Of a DNA stretch of 19,557 nucleotides, positions 1-7,642 are shown one piece after another (positions within the stretch are counted from its first letter, which is position 1; every line of letters starts with the position of its first letter). The position numbers were made by a program, and so were the translations under genes. Source of the DNA: CAIPVR01 sp049316905 (GTDB lineage Bacteria; Actinomycetota; Acidimicrobiia; Acidimicrobiales; Microtrichaceae); assembly GCA_049316905.1 (NCBI GenBank), contig JBMOJH010000060.1, positions 1 through 19,557 on the forward strand, written 5' to 3'. The notes beneath the pieces were generated by a model. The model was not told the DNA's origin. It was given only the letters and a program-made list of their open reading frames with translations, and did not search any database.

Positions 1-2713
1 CCTTCTTGGCGGGCGCCTTCTTCTTGGTGGCCTTCTTCTTGGTGGCCTTCTTCTTGGTGGCCTTCTTCTTCGTGGCCTTCTTCTTCTTGCTCGGGCCCTT
101 GGCGCGGCGCTCCGCGAGCAGCTCGAGCGCCCGCTCCATGGTGATGTCCTCGACGCTGTCGCCCTTGCGGAGGCTCGCGTTCGTCTCGCCGTCGGTCACG
201 TAGGGACCGAAGCGGCCGTCCTTCACCACGATCGGCTTCTCGGAGTCGGGGTCCGCCCCGAGCTCCTTCAGCGGGGCGGTGGACTTCTGACCGCGGCGCC
301 GCTTCGGCTCCGCGAGCACCCGGAGCGCGCCGTCGAGGTCGATCGTGAGCAGCTGGTCCTCGGTCTCGAGCGACCGGGAGTCGGTCCCCTTCTTCAAATA
401 GGGCCCGTAGCGGCCGTTCTGCGCGGTGATCTCCACGCCGTCGGCCGGGTCCACCCCGACCACCCGCGGCAGGGCGAGCAGCGGGAGGACCTCCTCCAGC
501 GTGACGGAGGCCGGGTCCATGGAAGAGAAGAGCGACGCGGTGCGCGGCCTGAAGCCGGTCTCGTCGTCGTGCACGCCCTCCTGGACGTACGGGCCGAACC
601 GTCCGGCCTTCAGGTAGACGATCTCGCCGCTGTCGGGATGGGTGCCGAGCTCGCGGTCGCCCGAGGGCGCCTCGAGCAGCTCCACCGCACGCGGGATGGT
701 GAGCTCGTCGGGCGGCACGTCGTCGGGGATCGACGCCCGCTGGCCGGCGTCGCCCTCGCCGCGCTCGAGGTAGGGGCCGTAGCGCCCCACCCGCACCACG
801 ATCGGCACGCCGTCGGAGTCCGCGCCGAGCAGGATCGAGTTGACCTGCCGGGCGTCGATCTCGCCGAGGCGCTCGGACACCATCGTCTTGAGGCCGATGC
901 CCCCGTCGATCTCGTCGGCCGCGTCGCGGGTGGCGCCGAAGTAGAAGCGGGCCAGCCACGGCTCCATGTCCTCCGCGCCGGAGGCGATGCCGTCGAGGTC
1001 GTCCTCCATCCGAGCGGTGAAGGCGTAGTCGACGAGGTCGGGGAAGTGCTGTTCGAGCAGCGTGATCACCGCGAAGGCCGTGAAGCTCGGGACGAGCGCG
1101 GAGCCCTTCTTCCAGACGTAGCCGCGGTCCAGGATCGTGGAGATGATCGACGCGTAGGTGGAGGGCCGGCCAACGCCGAGCTCCTCGAGGCGCTTCACGA
1201 GCGACGCCTCGGTGAAGCGGGCCGGGGGCTGCGTCTCGTGGCCCACCGCGTCGAGCTCGTCGGCCACCACGGCGTCGCCCTCGGCCATCTCCGGGAGGAT
1301 CCGCTCGCTGTCGTCGGCCGCCTCGTCGGGGTCGTCCGAGCCCTGTACGTAGGCCCGCAGGAAGCCGGGGAACAGGATCGTGCGGCCCGAGGCGGCGAAC
1401 GTGGCGTCGCGCCCGTCGGCGAGCGCCGTGCCGAGGCGCACCTGCACCGACTCGCCGCGGGCGTCGGTCATCTGGCTGGCCACGGTGCGCTGCCAGATCA
1501 TCTCGTAGAGCCGGAACTCCGCCCCGCTGAGTTGGCCGTTGACCTCCTCCGGCGTGCGGAACCGGTCGCCCGCCGGACGGATGGCCTCGTGGGCCTCCTG
1601 GGCGTTCTTCACCTTGCTCGCGTAGCGCCGCGGGGCGTCGGGCAGGTAGGCGTCGCCGTAGCGCTCGCGGATCTGGGAGCGGGCCGCGTTCACCGCCGTG
1701 TCCGACAGCGTGGTGGAGTCGGTCCGCATGTAGGTGATGAAGCCGTTCTCGTACAGCCGCTGCGCGGTCGACATGCACATCGAGCTGGACATGCGCAGCT
1801 TGCGACCCGCCTCCTGCTGCAGCGTCGAGGTCATGAACGGCGGCTGCGGCTTGCGGCTGTAGGGCCGGCGCTCGACGCTGCGGACCGTGACGGGCCGGCC
1901 CTCGAGGGCGGTGCGCACCTCGTTCGCGGTGGCCTCGTCGAGCAGCGTGACCGCCGCGGCCCGGGCCTCGGGTGTGAGCGCGCCGTCGGGGCCGAAGTCG
2001 CGGCCCGACGCGAGGCGGGCACCAGCCAGCTCCACGAGCGTGGCCGGGAAGTTCGTCTGGTCCTGCGCCGGATCCGAGTGACGGAAGCTCGCCTGCAGGT
2101 CCCACCAGGACGCGCTGGTGAACCGCATGCGCTCGCGCTCACGCTCCACGACCACGCGGGTGGCCACCGACTGCACGCGGCCCGCGGACAGCCGCGGCAT
2201 CACCTTCTTCCAGAGGACCGGCGACACCTCGTAGCCGTAGAGGCGGTCGAGGATCCGGCGGGCCTCCTGGGCGTCGACGAGGCGGCGGTCGAGCTCCCGG
2301 GGGTGCTCGATCGCGTGGCGGATCGCCTCGGGGGTGATCTCGTGGAAGACCATCCGCCGGACGGGCACCTGCGGGTTCAGCACCTCGAGCAGGTGCCATG
2401 CGATGGCCTCCCCCTCGCGGTCCTCATCCGTGGCGAGGTAGAGCTCGTCGGCGTCCGCGAGCGCGTCCTTCAGGTGCCGGACGTGGTCCTTCTTCTCGGG
2501 GGAGACGATGTAGAGCGGCTTGAAGTGGTTGTCGGTGTCCACCCCGAGGCGGGCCCACGGCTGGCCCTTGTACTGCTTGGGCACGTCGGCCGCGTTGCGG
2601 GGCAGGTCGCGGATGTGGCCGATCGACGACTCCACGACGTAGTCACCGCCCAGGTACCGGGCGATGGTGCGCGCCTTGGCCGGCGACTCGACGATGACGA
2701 GGGGACTGCCCAC
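1..2713 (-). CDS. topA: DNA topoisomerase I, C-terminus cut by the window edge
   Basis: Type IA topoisomerase that relaxes negatively supercoiled DNA by passing one strand through a transient 5'-phosphotyrosine nick. The frame reads from GTG at 2713 to the left edge without a stop (904 codons visible). The N-terminus carries the Toprim start VIVESPAK (residues 6-13) and the metal-binding ATDEDREGE (about 93-101). The active-site motif GFITYMRTDS places the catalytic tyrosine at residue 328. Four zinc-free C-terminal repeats follow, centred on GRYGPYL, GRFGPYV, GRYGPYL and GRFGPYV near residues 642, 703, 765 and 831. A lysine-rich tail built on KKATK runs from about residue 874 to the edge, as in other actinobacterial TopA, where such tails help DNA binding and processivity. 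The GTG start is chosen because the family's conserved sequence begins almost at once. No ribosome binding site is visible, and a promoter ends 8 nt upstream. Product is certain; the C-terminal end is outside the window. Confidence 0.97.
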   Translation of the reverse strand, partial: MGSPLVIVESPAKARTIARYLGGDYVVESSIGHIRDLPRNAADVPKQYKGQPWARLGVDTDNHFKPLYIVSPEKKDHVRHLKDALADADELYLATDEDREGEAIAWHLLEVLNPQVPVRRMVFHEITPEAIRHAIEHPRELDRRLVDAQEARRILDRLYGYEVSPVLWKKVMPRLSAGRVQSVATRVVVERERERMRFTSASWWDLQASFRHSDPAQDQTNFPATLVELAGARLASGRDFGPDGALTPEARAAAVTLLDEATANEVRTALEGRPVTVRSVERRPYSRKPQPPFMTSTLQQEAGRKLRMSSSMCMSTAQRLYENGFITYMRTDSTTLSDTAVNAARSQIRERYGDAYLPDAPRRYASKVKNAQEAHEAIRPAGDRFRTPEEVNGQLSGAEFRLYEMIWQRTVASQMTDARGESVQVRLGTALADGRDATFAASGRTILFPGFLRAYVQGSDDPDEAADDSERILPEMAEGDAVVADELDAVGHETQPPARFTEASLVKRLEELGVGRPSTYASIISTILDRGYVWKKGSALVPSFTAFAVITLLEQHFPDLVDYAFTARMEDDLDGIASGAEDMEPWLARFYFGATRDAADEIDGGIGLKTMVSERLGEIDARQVNSILLGADSDGVPIVVRVGRYGPYLERGEGDAGQRASIPDDVPPDELTIPRAVELLEAPSGDRELGTHPDSGEIVYLKAGRFGPYVQEGVHDDETGFRPRTASLFSSMDPASVTLEEVLPLLALPRVVGVDPADGVEITAQNGRYGPYLKKGTDSRSLETEDQLLTIDLDGALRVLAEPKRRRGQKSTAPLKELGADPDSEKPIVVKDGRFGPYVTDGETNASLRKGDSVEDITMERALELLAERRAKGPSKKKKATKKKATKKKATKKKATKKKAPAKK
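16..90 (-). repeat. 15-bp tandem repeat coding the lysine-rich TopA tail
   Basis: On the plus strand the unit ccttcttcttggtgg occurs three times exactly (16-30, 31-45, 46-60). A fourth copy has one change (61-75) and a partial fifth follows (76-90). Read on the minus strand, the units give repeats of KKATK. The near identity at third positions suggests recent slippage or unequal exchange within topA. Confidence 0.9.
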
Positions 2714-2721
2714 GGCGGAAC

Positions 2722-2750
2722 AGCTAAGGGAGCATCCGGGGTGAAGTCAA
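2722..2750 (-). promoter_or_regulatory. Candidate topA promoter, leaderless or nearly so
   Basis: On the minus strand a -35 hexamer TTGACT (2750-2745) is followed by a 17-bp spacer and TTAGCT (2727-2722) as -10. The predicted transcription start falls at about 2715, within a few bases of the GTG at 2713. This would explain the lack of a ribosome binding site. The -35 is good and the -10 only fair. Confidence 0.5.
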
Positions 2751-2774
2751 ACACCTCGCCCGGGGCGGCCTCCC

Positions 2775-2789
2775 CCCGACGACGTCGGG
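2775..2789. promoter_or_regulatory. Palindrome in the topA / acyl-CoA dehydrogenase divergent region
   Basis: CCCGAC-GAC-GTCGGG is a perfect 6-bp inverted repeat with a 3-bp centre. It lies upstream of the likely transcription starts of both divergent genes. It could be an operator, for example for a TetR-type regulator of the acyl-CoA dehydrogenase. In DNA this rich in G and C, a repeat of this length also occurs by chance. Confidence 0.25.
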
Positions 2790-2813
2790 AACCCCGGTTT
2801 TTCGCACCACAGC

Positions 2814-2819
2814 TAGATT
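2814..2819 (+). promoter_or_regulatory. Possible -10 element of the acyl-CoA dehydrogenase gene
   Basis: TAGATT is the best TAnnnT hexamer on the plus strand between the divergent genes. It would start transcription near 2826 and leave a leader of about 60 nt. No convincing -35 lies 16-18 bp upstream, so the call is weak. Confidence 0.28.
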
Positions 2820-2888
2820 CCCCGGCGGGTCCCGACGACCCCGCTGCGCCGGCACGGCGGAGCGACGAGGAACGATCGGACGGTCGGC

Positions 2889-4100
2889 ATGGAACTGGGT
2901 CAGAGCGAGCGTGGACAGGCACTCCGGGACGAGCTCCTGGGGTTCATGGACAGCCACGTCTACCCGGCCGAGCCGGTGTACCACGCGCAGATGGAGGAGC
3001 TCGGCGACCCCCACGGCCACCCCCGGATCGTGGAGGACCTGAAGGCCGCGGCCCGGGAGCGGGGCCTGTGGAACCTGTTCCTCCCGCACCGCACCCAGTG
3101 GACCCCCGATCCCCTCTCGAACCTCGACTACGCGCACCTCGCCGAGATCTCCGGCCGCTCCGGCGAGCTCGCCCCCGAGGCGATGAACTGCGCGGCGCCC
3201 GACACCGGGAACATGGAGGTGCTCGCACTCTTCGGCACCCCGGAGCAGCAGGAGCAGTGGCTGTACCCGCTGCTGCAGGGCGAGATCCGCTCCGCGTTCG
3301 CGATGACCGAGCCCGACGTGGCCTCCTCCGACGCCACCAACATCCAGCTCCGCATCGAACGCCGCGGCGACGAGTACGTGCTCAACGGCCGGAAGTGGTG
3401 GATCTCCGGGGCGGCGTCGGAGCGCTGCAAGGTCTTCATCGTGATGGGCAAGACCGACCCGGACGCGCCCCGCCACCTGCAGCAGTCGATGATCCTCGTC
3501 CCCCGCGACACGCCCGGCCTCACCGTGGTGCGGGACCTTCCGGTGTTCGGCTACCAGGACCGCGAGGGTCACGTGGAGCTGCGCTTCGAGGACGTGAGGG
3601 TCCCCGCGTCGAACCTGCTCGCGGAGGAGGGCTCGGGCTTCGCCATCGCGCAGGCCCGGCTCGGCCCCGGCCGGATCCACCACTGCATGCGCTGCATCGG
3701 CGTGGCCGAGCGGGCCCTCGAACTGATGTGCCGCCGGGTCACCGAGCGGGTCGCGTTCGGCCGGCCCCTCGCCGAGCAGGGCGTGGTCCGCGAGTGGATC
3801 GCGGACTCCCGCATCGAGATCGAGCAGGCCCGCCTCCTCACGCTGAAGGCCGCGTACCTGATGGACACCGTGGGCACCAAGGGCGCACGGATCGAGATCT
3901 CGGCCATCAAGGTGGTGGCACCGAACGTGGCGCTCAAGGTGGTCGACCGGGCCATCCAGGCCCACGGGGGCGGCGGCGTCTCCGACGACTTCCCGCTCGC
4001 CCGCATGTACGCCGGGCTGCGCACCCTGCGCTTCGCCGACGGGCCCGACGAGGTGCACCGTCGCCAGGTGGCCCGCACCGAGCTGGCCCGTTACGCCTGA
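2889..4100 (+). CDS. Acyl-CoA dehydrogenase, ACAD10/11-like
   Basis: FAD-dependent flavoenzyme that oxidises an acyl-CoA to the 2-enoyl-CoA and passes electrons to electron-transfer flavoprotein. The 403 residues match the family's usual length. The N-terminal helical domain covers about 1-135. The middle beta domain starts with FAMTEPDVASSDATN (137-151), the flavin and substrate-contact signature, and the substrate loop NGRKWWISGA follows (166-175). The C-terminal helical domain holds RVAFGRPLAEQGVV (287-300), AHGGGGVSDDFPLA (358-371) and ADGPDEVH (383-390). That last motif, with Asp 384 at the usual position of the catalytic base, is typical of the ACAD10/11 branch acting on long, branched or hydroxylated chains. 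The exact substrate cannot be told. It stands alone, divergent from topA, with no other fatty-acid gene nearby. A GAGG lies about 18 nt before the ATG, rather far for a ribosome binding site. Confidence 0.92.
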   Translation: MELGQSERGQALRDELLGFMDSHVYPAEPVYHAQMEELGDPHGHPRIVEDLKAAARERGLWNLFLPHRTQWTPDPLSNLDYAHLAEISGRSGELAPEAMNCAAPDTGNMEVLALFGTPEQQEQWLYPLLQGEIRSAFAMTEPDVASSDATNIQLRIERRGDEYVLNGRKWWISGAASERCKVFIVMGKTDPDAPRHLQQSMILVPRDTPGLTVVRDLPVFGYQDREGHVELRFEDVRVPASNLLAEEGSGFAIAQARLGPGRIHHCMRCIGVAERALELMCRRVTERVAFGRPLAEQGVVREWIADSRIEIEQARLLTLKAAYLMDTVGTKGARIEISAIKVVAPNVALKVVDRAIQAHGGGGVSDDFPLARMYAGLRTLRFADGPDEVHRRQVARTELARYA

Positions 4101-4120
4101 CCGCCCGGCGCCCGGGGCGG
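4101..4120 (+). terminator. Candidate terminator after the acyl-CoA dehydrogenase gene
   Basis: Directly after the stop codon CCGCCC (4101-4106) can pair with GGGCGG (4115-4120) around an 8-nt loop. No T-tract follows, which is common for actinobacterial terminators. The stem is short, so this is tentative. Confidence 0.33.
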
Positions 4121-4196
4121 GGGCGGGTCGTGCGGCCGACGGGGCCCGTCACACAGCGTTCACACGGCGGGGCTGTCCGGCCGGGGCCCGCGTCGG

Positions 4197-4202
4197 TAAC
4201 GT
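4197..4202 (+). promoter_or_regulatory. Possible -10 element of the mrp operon
   Basis: TAACGT is the most promoter-like hexamer in the 172 bp between the dehydrogenase and mrpA. It would give a transcript starting near 4209 with a leader of about 64 nt that includes the palindrome at 4235-4253. The -35 region is poor. Confidence 0.28.
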
Positions 4203-4234
4203 CCGCTCCCGGTGTGCCGGGAAGTCTGGTCGGC

Positions 4235-4253
4235 CTCCGCCGGTCCGGCGGAG
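4235..4253. promoter_or_regulatory. 19-bp perfect palindrome just upstream of mrpA
   Basis: CTCCGCCGG-T-CCGGCGGAG is a perfect 9-bp inverted repeat around a single base, ending 19 nt before the mrpA start. As DNA it could be an operator. As RNA it can form a 7-bp stem with a 5-nt loop and would take in the only GGAG near the start, which suggests control of translation or early termination. Which role applies cannot be decided from sequence. Confidence 0.45.
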
Positions 4254-4272
4254 TACCTGACCCGACCTGCCC

Positions 4273-6681
4273 GTGATCCCGCTCCTCCTCCTCCACCTGC
4301 TCGCAGCAGTCGTCTGCCTCGTCCCCGGCACGCGCCTGGGGCGTCGCATGTTCGCGGTGGCGGCCGTGGCCCCGGCGGCCACGTTCGTGTGGCTCCTCAC
4401 CGTGGCGGGGGGCGTCGTCGGCGGCACCCCGGAGGTGGCAGAGGCCACCTGGGTGCCGCAGTTGGGTCTCACCCTGCAGTTCCGGCTGGACGGCTTCGCA
4501 CTGCTGATGGCGCTGCTCGTCTCCGGGATCGGCACGCTGGTGATGGGGTACTCGCTGAGCTACTTCCGCCCCCACGGCGAGCACCCCGCCCGTGACGACT
4601 GCGCCCGGCTCGCGGGCCTGCTCGTGGCCTTCGCCGGGGCGATGCTCGGCCTGGTCCTCGCCGACGGGTTCTTCACCCTGTTCCTGTTCTGGGAGCTCAC
4701 CTCCGTCACCTCCTACCTGCTGATCGGGATCGACGACCGGGTCGCCGCGGCGCGGGCCGCGGCGCAGCGGGCGTTCCTCGTGACCGGCGCGGGAGGCCTC
4801 GCCCTCCTCGGCGGGCTCGTCCTCCTGGGCCAGCGCTCCGGCACCACCACGATCTCCGGCCTCCTCGCCGACCCGCCGACCGGCACCGTGGTCACGGTCG
4901 CCCTGGTGCTGGTGCTCGCGGGTGCCTTCGCCAAGTCCGCGCAGTTCCCGCTGCACTTCTGGTTGCCCGGTGCCATGGCCGCGCCCACACCGGTGAGCGC
5001 CTTCCTGCACTCGGCCACCATGGTGAAGGCCGGGATCTACCTGGTGGCCCGACTCTCGCCCGTGTTCGCGGAGGTGGGCCCGTGGCGCCTGCTGGTGGTC
5101 GTGTGCGGCGGCGGCTCGCTCCTGCTGGGGGGCGTCCGGGCCCTGCGGGAGCAGGACGCGAAGCTCTCCCTGGCCCACGGGACGGTCAGCCAGCTCGGCC
5201 TGATCATGATCCTCGTCGGGCTCGGTACCCCGGCCACGACCTACGCCGGCGTGGCGGTGCTCACCGCCCATGCGCTGTTCAAGGCGTCGCTGTTCCTCAC
5301 GATCGGTGTGGTCGACCACGAGGCCGGCACGCGGGACCTGCGCCGCCTGCGGGGCCTGGGCCGGCGGCTCCCGGTGCTCGCCGCCGTGGGCATCACCGCG
5401 GGCGCGTCGATGGCCGCCATCCCGCCGACGCTGGGCTTCGTGGCCAAGGAGGCCGGTATCGCGGCGCTCGAGGACACCGGCATCGGGGTGCTCGGACCGG
5501 TGGCGCTGGTGCTGGTGGTCGCCGGCAGCGTCCTCACGGTGGCCTACACGCTGCGGACCGTCGGCGGACTGTTCGGCCGCGACGTCCCGGCGGGCGAGCA
5601 GGGCCCGGCTCCGGTCGACCCCGCGGGCGTGCACCGACCGTCGGCCGCCTTCGTCGCGGCACCCGCGGTGCTCGCCGCGCTGTCGCTCCTCGGGGGCCTG
5701 GCGGCCGCCCCGGTGGGGGCGTGGCTCGCCGAGGTGGCGGGGTCGCTCACCCCGGCCGCGGCGGACGGCTACCTCGCGCTGTGGCCCGGGCTGCACCTCG
5801 CGCTCGCGCTGTCGGTCACCACCTGGGTCCTGGGCACCGCGTTGGCCGAGGTGGTGCGCCGGCGCGAGCGGGGCGGCGAGCCGGCGCCCACGTTCGCCAT
5901 CAGGGCCTACGCCGCCACCTACGACGGGCTGCTCCGAGGGTCGCGGCGCCTCACGGCGGTGACGCAGAGCGGCTCCCTCCCCGCCTACCTCACCGTGGTG
6001 CTCACCACGCTGGTGATCGCGCTCGGGGCGGCGTGGCTGCAGGGCGTCGGGCCGCTCGGCGACGTGCCGTGGGCCGAGTCGTGGCTCCAGGTGGTCGCGG
6101 CGGTGCTGACCGGGGGCCTGGCACTCGCGATGGTGCGGGCGCGACGCCGGTTCACGGCCGCGGTCCTCCTCGGCGGCTCGGGTTACGGGTTGGCGCTGAT
6201 CTTCCTGCTGCACGGCGCGCCCGACCTGGCCATCACGCAGTTCCTCATCGACACGCTGTCGATCGTCCTGTTCCTGCTGGTGATGTCGCGCCTGCCGGAC
6301 CGCTTCCGCCCGCCGCCCTCGTGGGTGCCCAACGGGCTCCGGCTGGGCCTGGCGGTGCTGGTGGGCGTGGCGGTGGCCGGGTTCTCCCTCGCGGCGTCCG
6401 CGGCGCGGACCGAGCCGTCGGTGGGCGAGGAGTACGTGCAGCGCTCCGAGCCGGAGGCCGGCGGGCGCAACGTGGTCAACGTGACGATCGTGGACTTCCG
6501 CGGCTTCGACACGCTCGGGGAGATCACCGTGCTCGGGGTGGCGGCGGTCGGCGTGGTGAATCTCGTGACCGCCGCCCGCCGCCGTCGCCGCGGCCGCCAC
6601 GACGGCACCGGGGTCGACCCGGACGGGAACGACAGCAACGGGGCGGCCGCGCCGGCCCCGGCCGCGGAGGGCGCCCCGTGA
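4273..6681 (+). CDS. mrpA: Na+/H+ antiporter subunit MrpA (MnhA)
   Basis: Largest membrane subunit of the Mrp multisubunit cation/proton antiporter, related to complex I subunit NuoL; 802 residues, normal for full-length MrpA. The N-terminal half is a proton-antiporter domain with conserved charged residues: Glu 141 in FWELTSVTSYLL, Lys 221 in FAKSAQFPLHFWLP, and His 246 and Lys 252 in FLHSATMVKAG. The C-terminal part holds the DUF4040/MbhD-like segment with GAPDLAITQFLIDT (about 651-661) and an MbhE-like end with VVNVTIVDFRGFDTLGE, so both MrpA-specific domains are present. The usual Glu of the QxxxET motif is Asp here (residue 660). The GTG start at 4273 is the first in frame before a hydrophobic helix and has no clear ribosome binding site. 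First gene of the operon; its stop overlaps mrpB by 4 nt. Confidence 0.95.
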   Translation: MIPLLLLHLLAAVVCLVPGTRLGRRMFAVAAVAPAATFVWLLTVAGGVVGGTPEVAEATWVPQLGLTLQFRLDGFALLMALLVSGIGTLVMGYSLSYFRPHGEHPARDDCARLAGLLVAFAGAMLGLVLADGFFTLFLFWELTSVTSYLLIGIDDRVAAARAAAQRAFLVTGAGGLALLGGLVLLGQRSGTTTISGLLADPPTGTVVTVALVLVLAGAFAKSAQFPLHFWLPGAMAAPTPVSAFLHSATMVKAGIYLVARLSPVFAEVGPWRLLVVVCGGGSLLLGGVRALREQDAKLSLAHGTVSQLGLIMILVGLGTPATTYAGVAVLTAHALFKASLFLTIGVVDHEAGTRDLRRLRGLGRRLPVLAAVGITAGASMAAIPPTLGFVAKEAGIAALEDTGIGVLGPVALVLVVAGSVLTVAYTLRTVGGLFGRDVPAGEQGPAPVDPAGVHRPSAAFVAAPAVLAALSLLGGLAAAPVGAWLAEVAGSLTPAAADGYLALWPGLHLALALSVTTWVLGTALAEVVRRRERGGEPAPTFAIRAYAATYDGLLRGSRRLTAVTQSGSLPAYLTVVLTTLVIALGAAWLQGVGPLGDVPWAESWLQVVAAVLTGGLALAMVRARRRFTAAVLLGGSGYGLALIFLLHGAPDLAITQFLIDTLSIVLFLLVMSRLPDRFRPPPSWVPNGLRLGLAVLVGVAVAGFSLAASAARTEPSVGEEYVQRSEPEAGGRNVVNVTIVDFRGFDTLGEITVLGVAAVGVVNLVTAARRRRRGRHDGTGVDPDGNDSNGAAAPAPAAEGAP

Positions 6682-7217
6682 GCCGGACGCGCCACTCGGT
6701 GATCCTCACCACCAGCATCAACGGGCTCGTCCCCGTGCTCGTGCTGGTGGCCGTGGTCGTGACCTTCCGCGGCCACAACGCCCCCGGCGGCGGCTTCGCC
6801 GGCGGCCTGATCGTGTCGGCCGCGGTGATCCTGCGGTACCTCGCCGACGGTCCCCGCGCGGTGGAGCGGCTGCCCGTGCAGCCGATGACGCTCGTCGGCG
6901 CCGGGCTCTGCCTCGCGGTCGCCGTGGCCGCGGCGCCGTTGTTCGTCGGGGGCGAGGTGCTCGAGTCCTACATCTGGACCGTGTCGATCCCGGCGATCGG
7001 GAAGGTGAAGGTGGTCTCCTCCGCCGGGTTCGACCTCGGCGTCTTCCTCCTGGTCATCGGCTCGGTCACGAGCATGCTCGTCGCGTTCGTGGAGGCCGAC
7101 GACGCCGAGGACCCCGACGTGGTGGGCACCGACATCCTGGCGCCGGCCACGGAGCCGTCCGACAGCCCGGCCGCTGAGCCGGCAGCCGGGCCGGATCGAC
7201 CGCGGGACCACCGATGA
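6678..7217 (+). CDS. mrpB: Na+/H+ antiporter subunit MrpB (MnhB)
   Basis: Small membrane subunit of the Mrp antiporter, 179 residues. The MnhB signature is clear: HNAPGGGFAGGLIVSAAVIL early in the protein (about residues 34-53), followed by hydrophobic helices and GFDLGVFLLVIGSVTSML. The last 40 or so residues are acidic and rich in Ala, Pro and Glu, a soluble tail longer than in the Bacillus protein. The GTG start shares GTGA with the mrpA stop and gives a family-like N-terminus (SRTRHSVILTT), so no longer start is needed. The stop overlaps mrpC by 4 nt. Confidence 0.95.
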   Translation: MSRTRHSVILTTSINGLVPVLVLVAVVVTFRGHNAPGGGFAGGLIVSAAVILRYLADGPRAVERLPVQPMTLVGAGLCLAVAVAAAPLFVGGEVLESYIWTVSIPAIGKVKVVSSAGFDLGVFLLVIGSVTSMLVAFVEADDAEDPDVVGTDILAPATEPSDSPAAEPAAGPDRPRDHR

Positions 7218-7642
7218 GCGTCACCCTCGCCGTGCTCGCCGGCGTGCTCGCGGCCGTGGGCACCGCGCTCGTGCTGCACCGCACGCTCACCCGGATCGTC
7301 CTCGGGCTCGGCATCCTCGGCAACGCCGTGAACCTGCTCGTGCTCGCGGCCGGCACCCCGCCGGGCACCGCTCCGATCATCGGTCGCAGCGGCCACTTCG
7401 GCGACCCGGTGCCGCCCGCCCTGGTCCTCACCGCGATCGTCATCGGGTTCGGGACCATCGCCTTCCTGCTCGCCGTGGCCTACCGGTCCTGGACCATCGA
7501 CGGCACCGACGAGGTGGAGGACGACATCGAGGACCGCCGCCTGGCCGGACTCGATCCGGACGACGCGGACGACCCCGACCTCGACACCGAACTGGACCGG
7601 GGCTCCGGACCCGACGGCGGCGCCGGGAGGTCGGTCCCGTGA
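7214..7642 (+). CDS. mrpC: Na+/H+ antiporter subunit MrpC (MnhC)
   Basis: NuoK-like membrane subunit of the Mrp complex, 142 residues. Three hydrophobic helices are seen, with the family pattern RIVLGLGILGNAVNLLVLA (about residues 27-45) and DPVPPALVLTAIVIGFGTIAF-type sequence (about 65-85), where the PPALVLTAIVIG core is diagnostic. The C-terminal 45 residues form an acidic, Asp-rich cytoplasmic tail (EVEDDIEDRR, DPDDADDPDLD). ATGA overlap with mrpB and GTGA overlap with mrpD point to coupled translation. Confidence 0.95.
   Translation: MSVTLAVLAGVLAAVGTALVLHRTLTRIVLGLGILGNAVNLLVLAAGTPPGTAPIIGRSGHFGDPVPPALVLTAIVIGFGTIAFLLAVAYRSWTIDGTDEVEDDIEDRRLAGLDPDDADDPDLDTELDRGSGPDGGAGRSVP

Noticed and set aside
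16..90. Short regular repeats at the left edge as a possible CRISPR array
   Set aside because: The units are contiguous 15-bp copies with no spacers and code the lysine-rich end of TopA.
4101..4272. Known Na+ or pH riboswitch in the mrp leader
   Set aside because: Apart from the palindrome and a weak -10, I see no multi-stem conserved fold matching a known riboswitch class.
569..4276. Very long plus-strand open frame (1235 codons) over topA and the acyl-CoA dehydrogenase
   Set aside because: It is antisense to topA and out of frame with the dehydrogenase, both of which have clear family motifs. High GC content keeps stop codons rare in shadow frames.
3934..6600. Long minus-strand open frame (888 codons) opposite mrpA
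   Set aside because: Its product is rich in His, Arg, Gly and Glu with no motif; mrpA on the plus strand explains the open frame.
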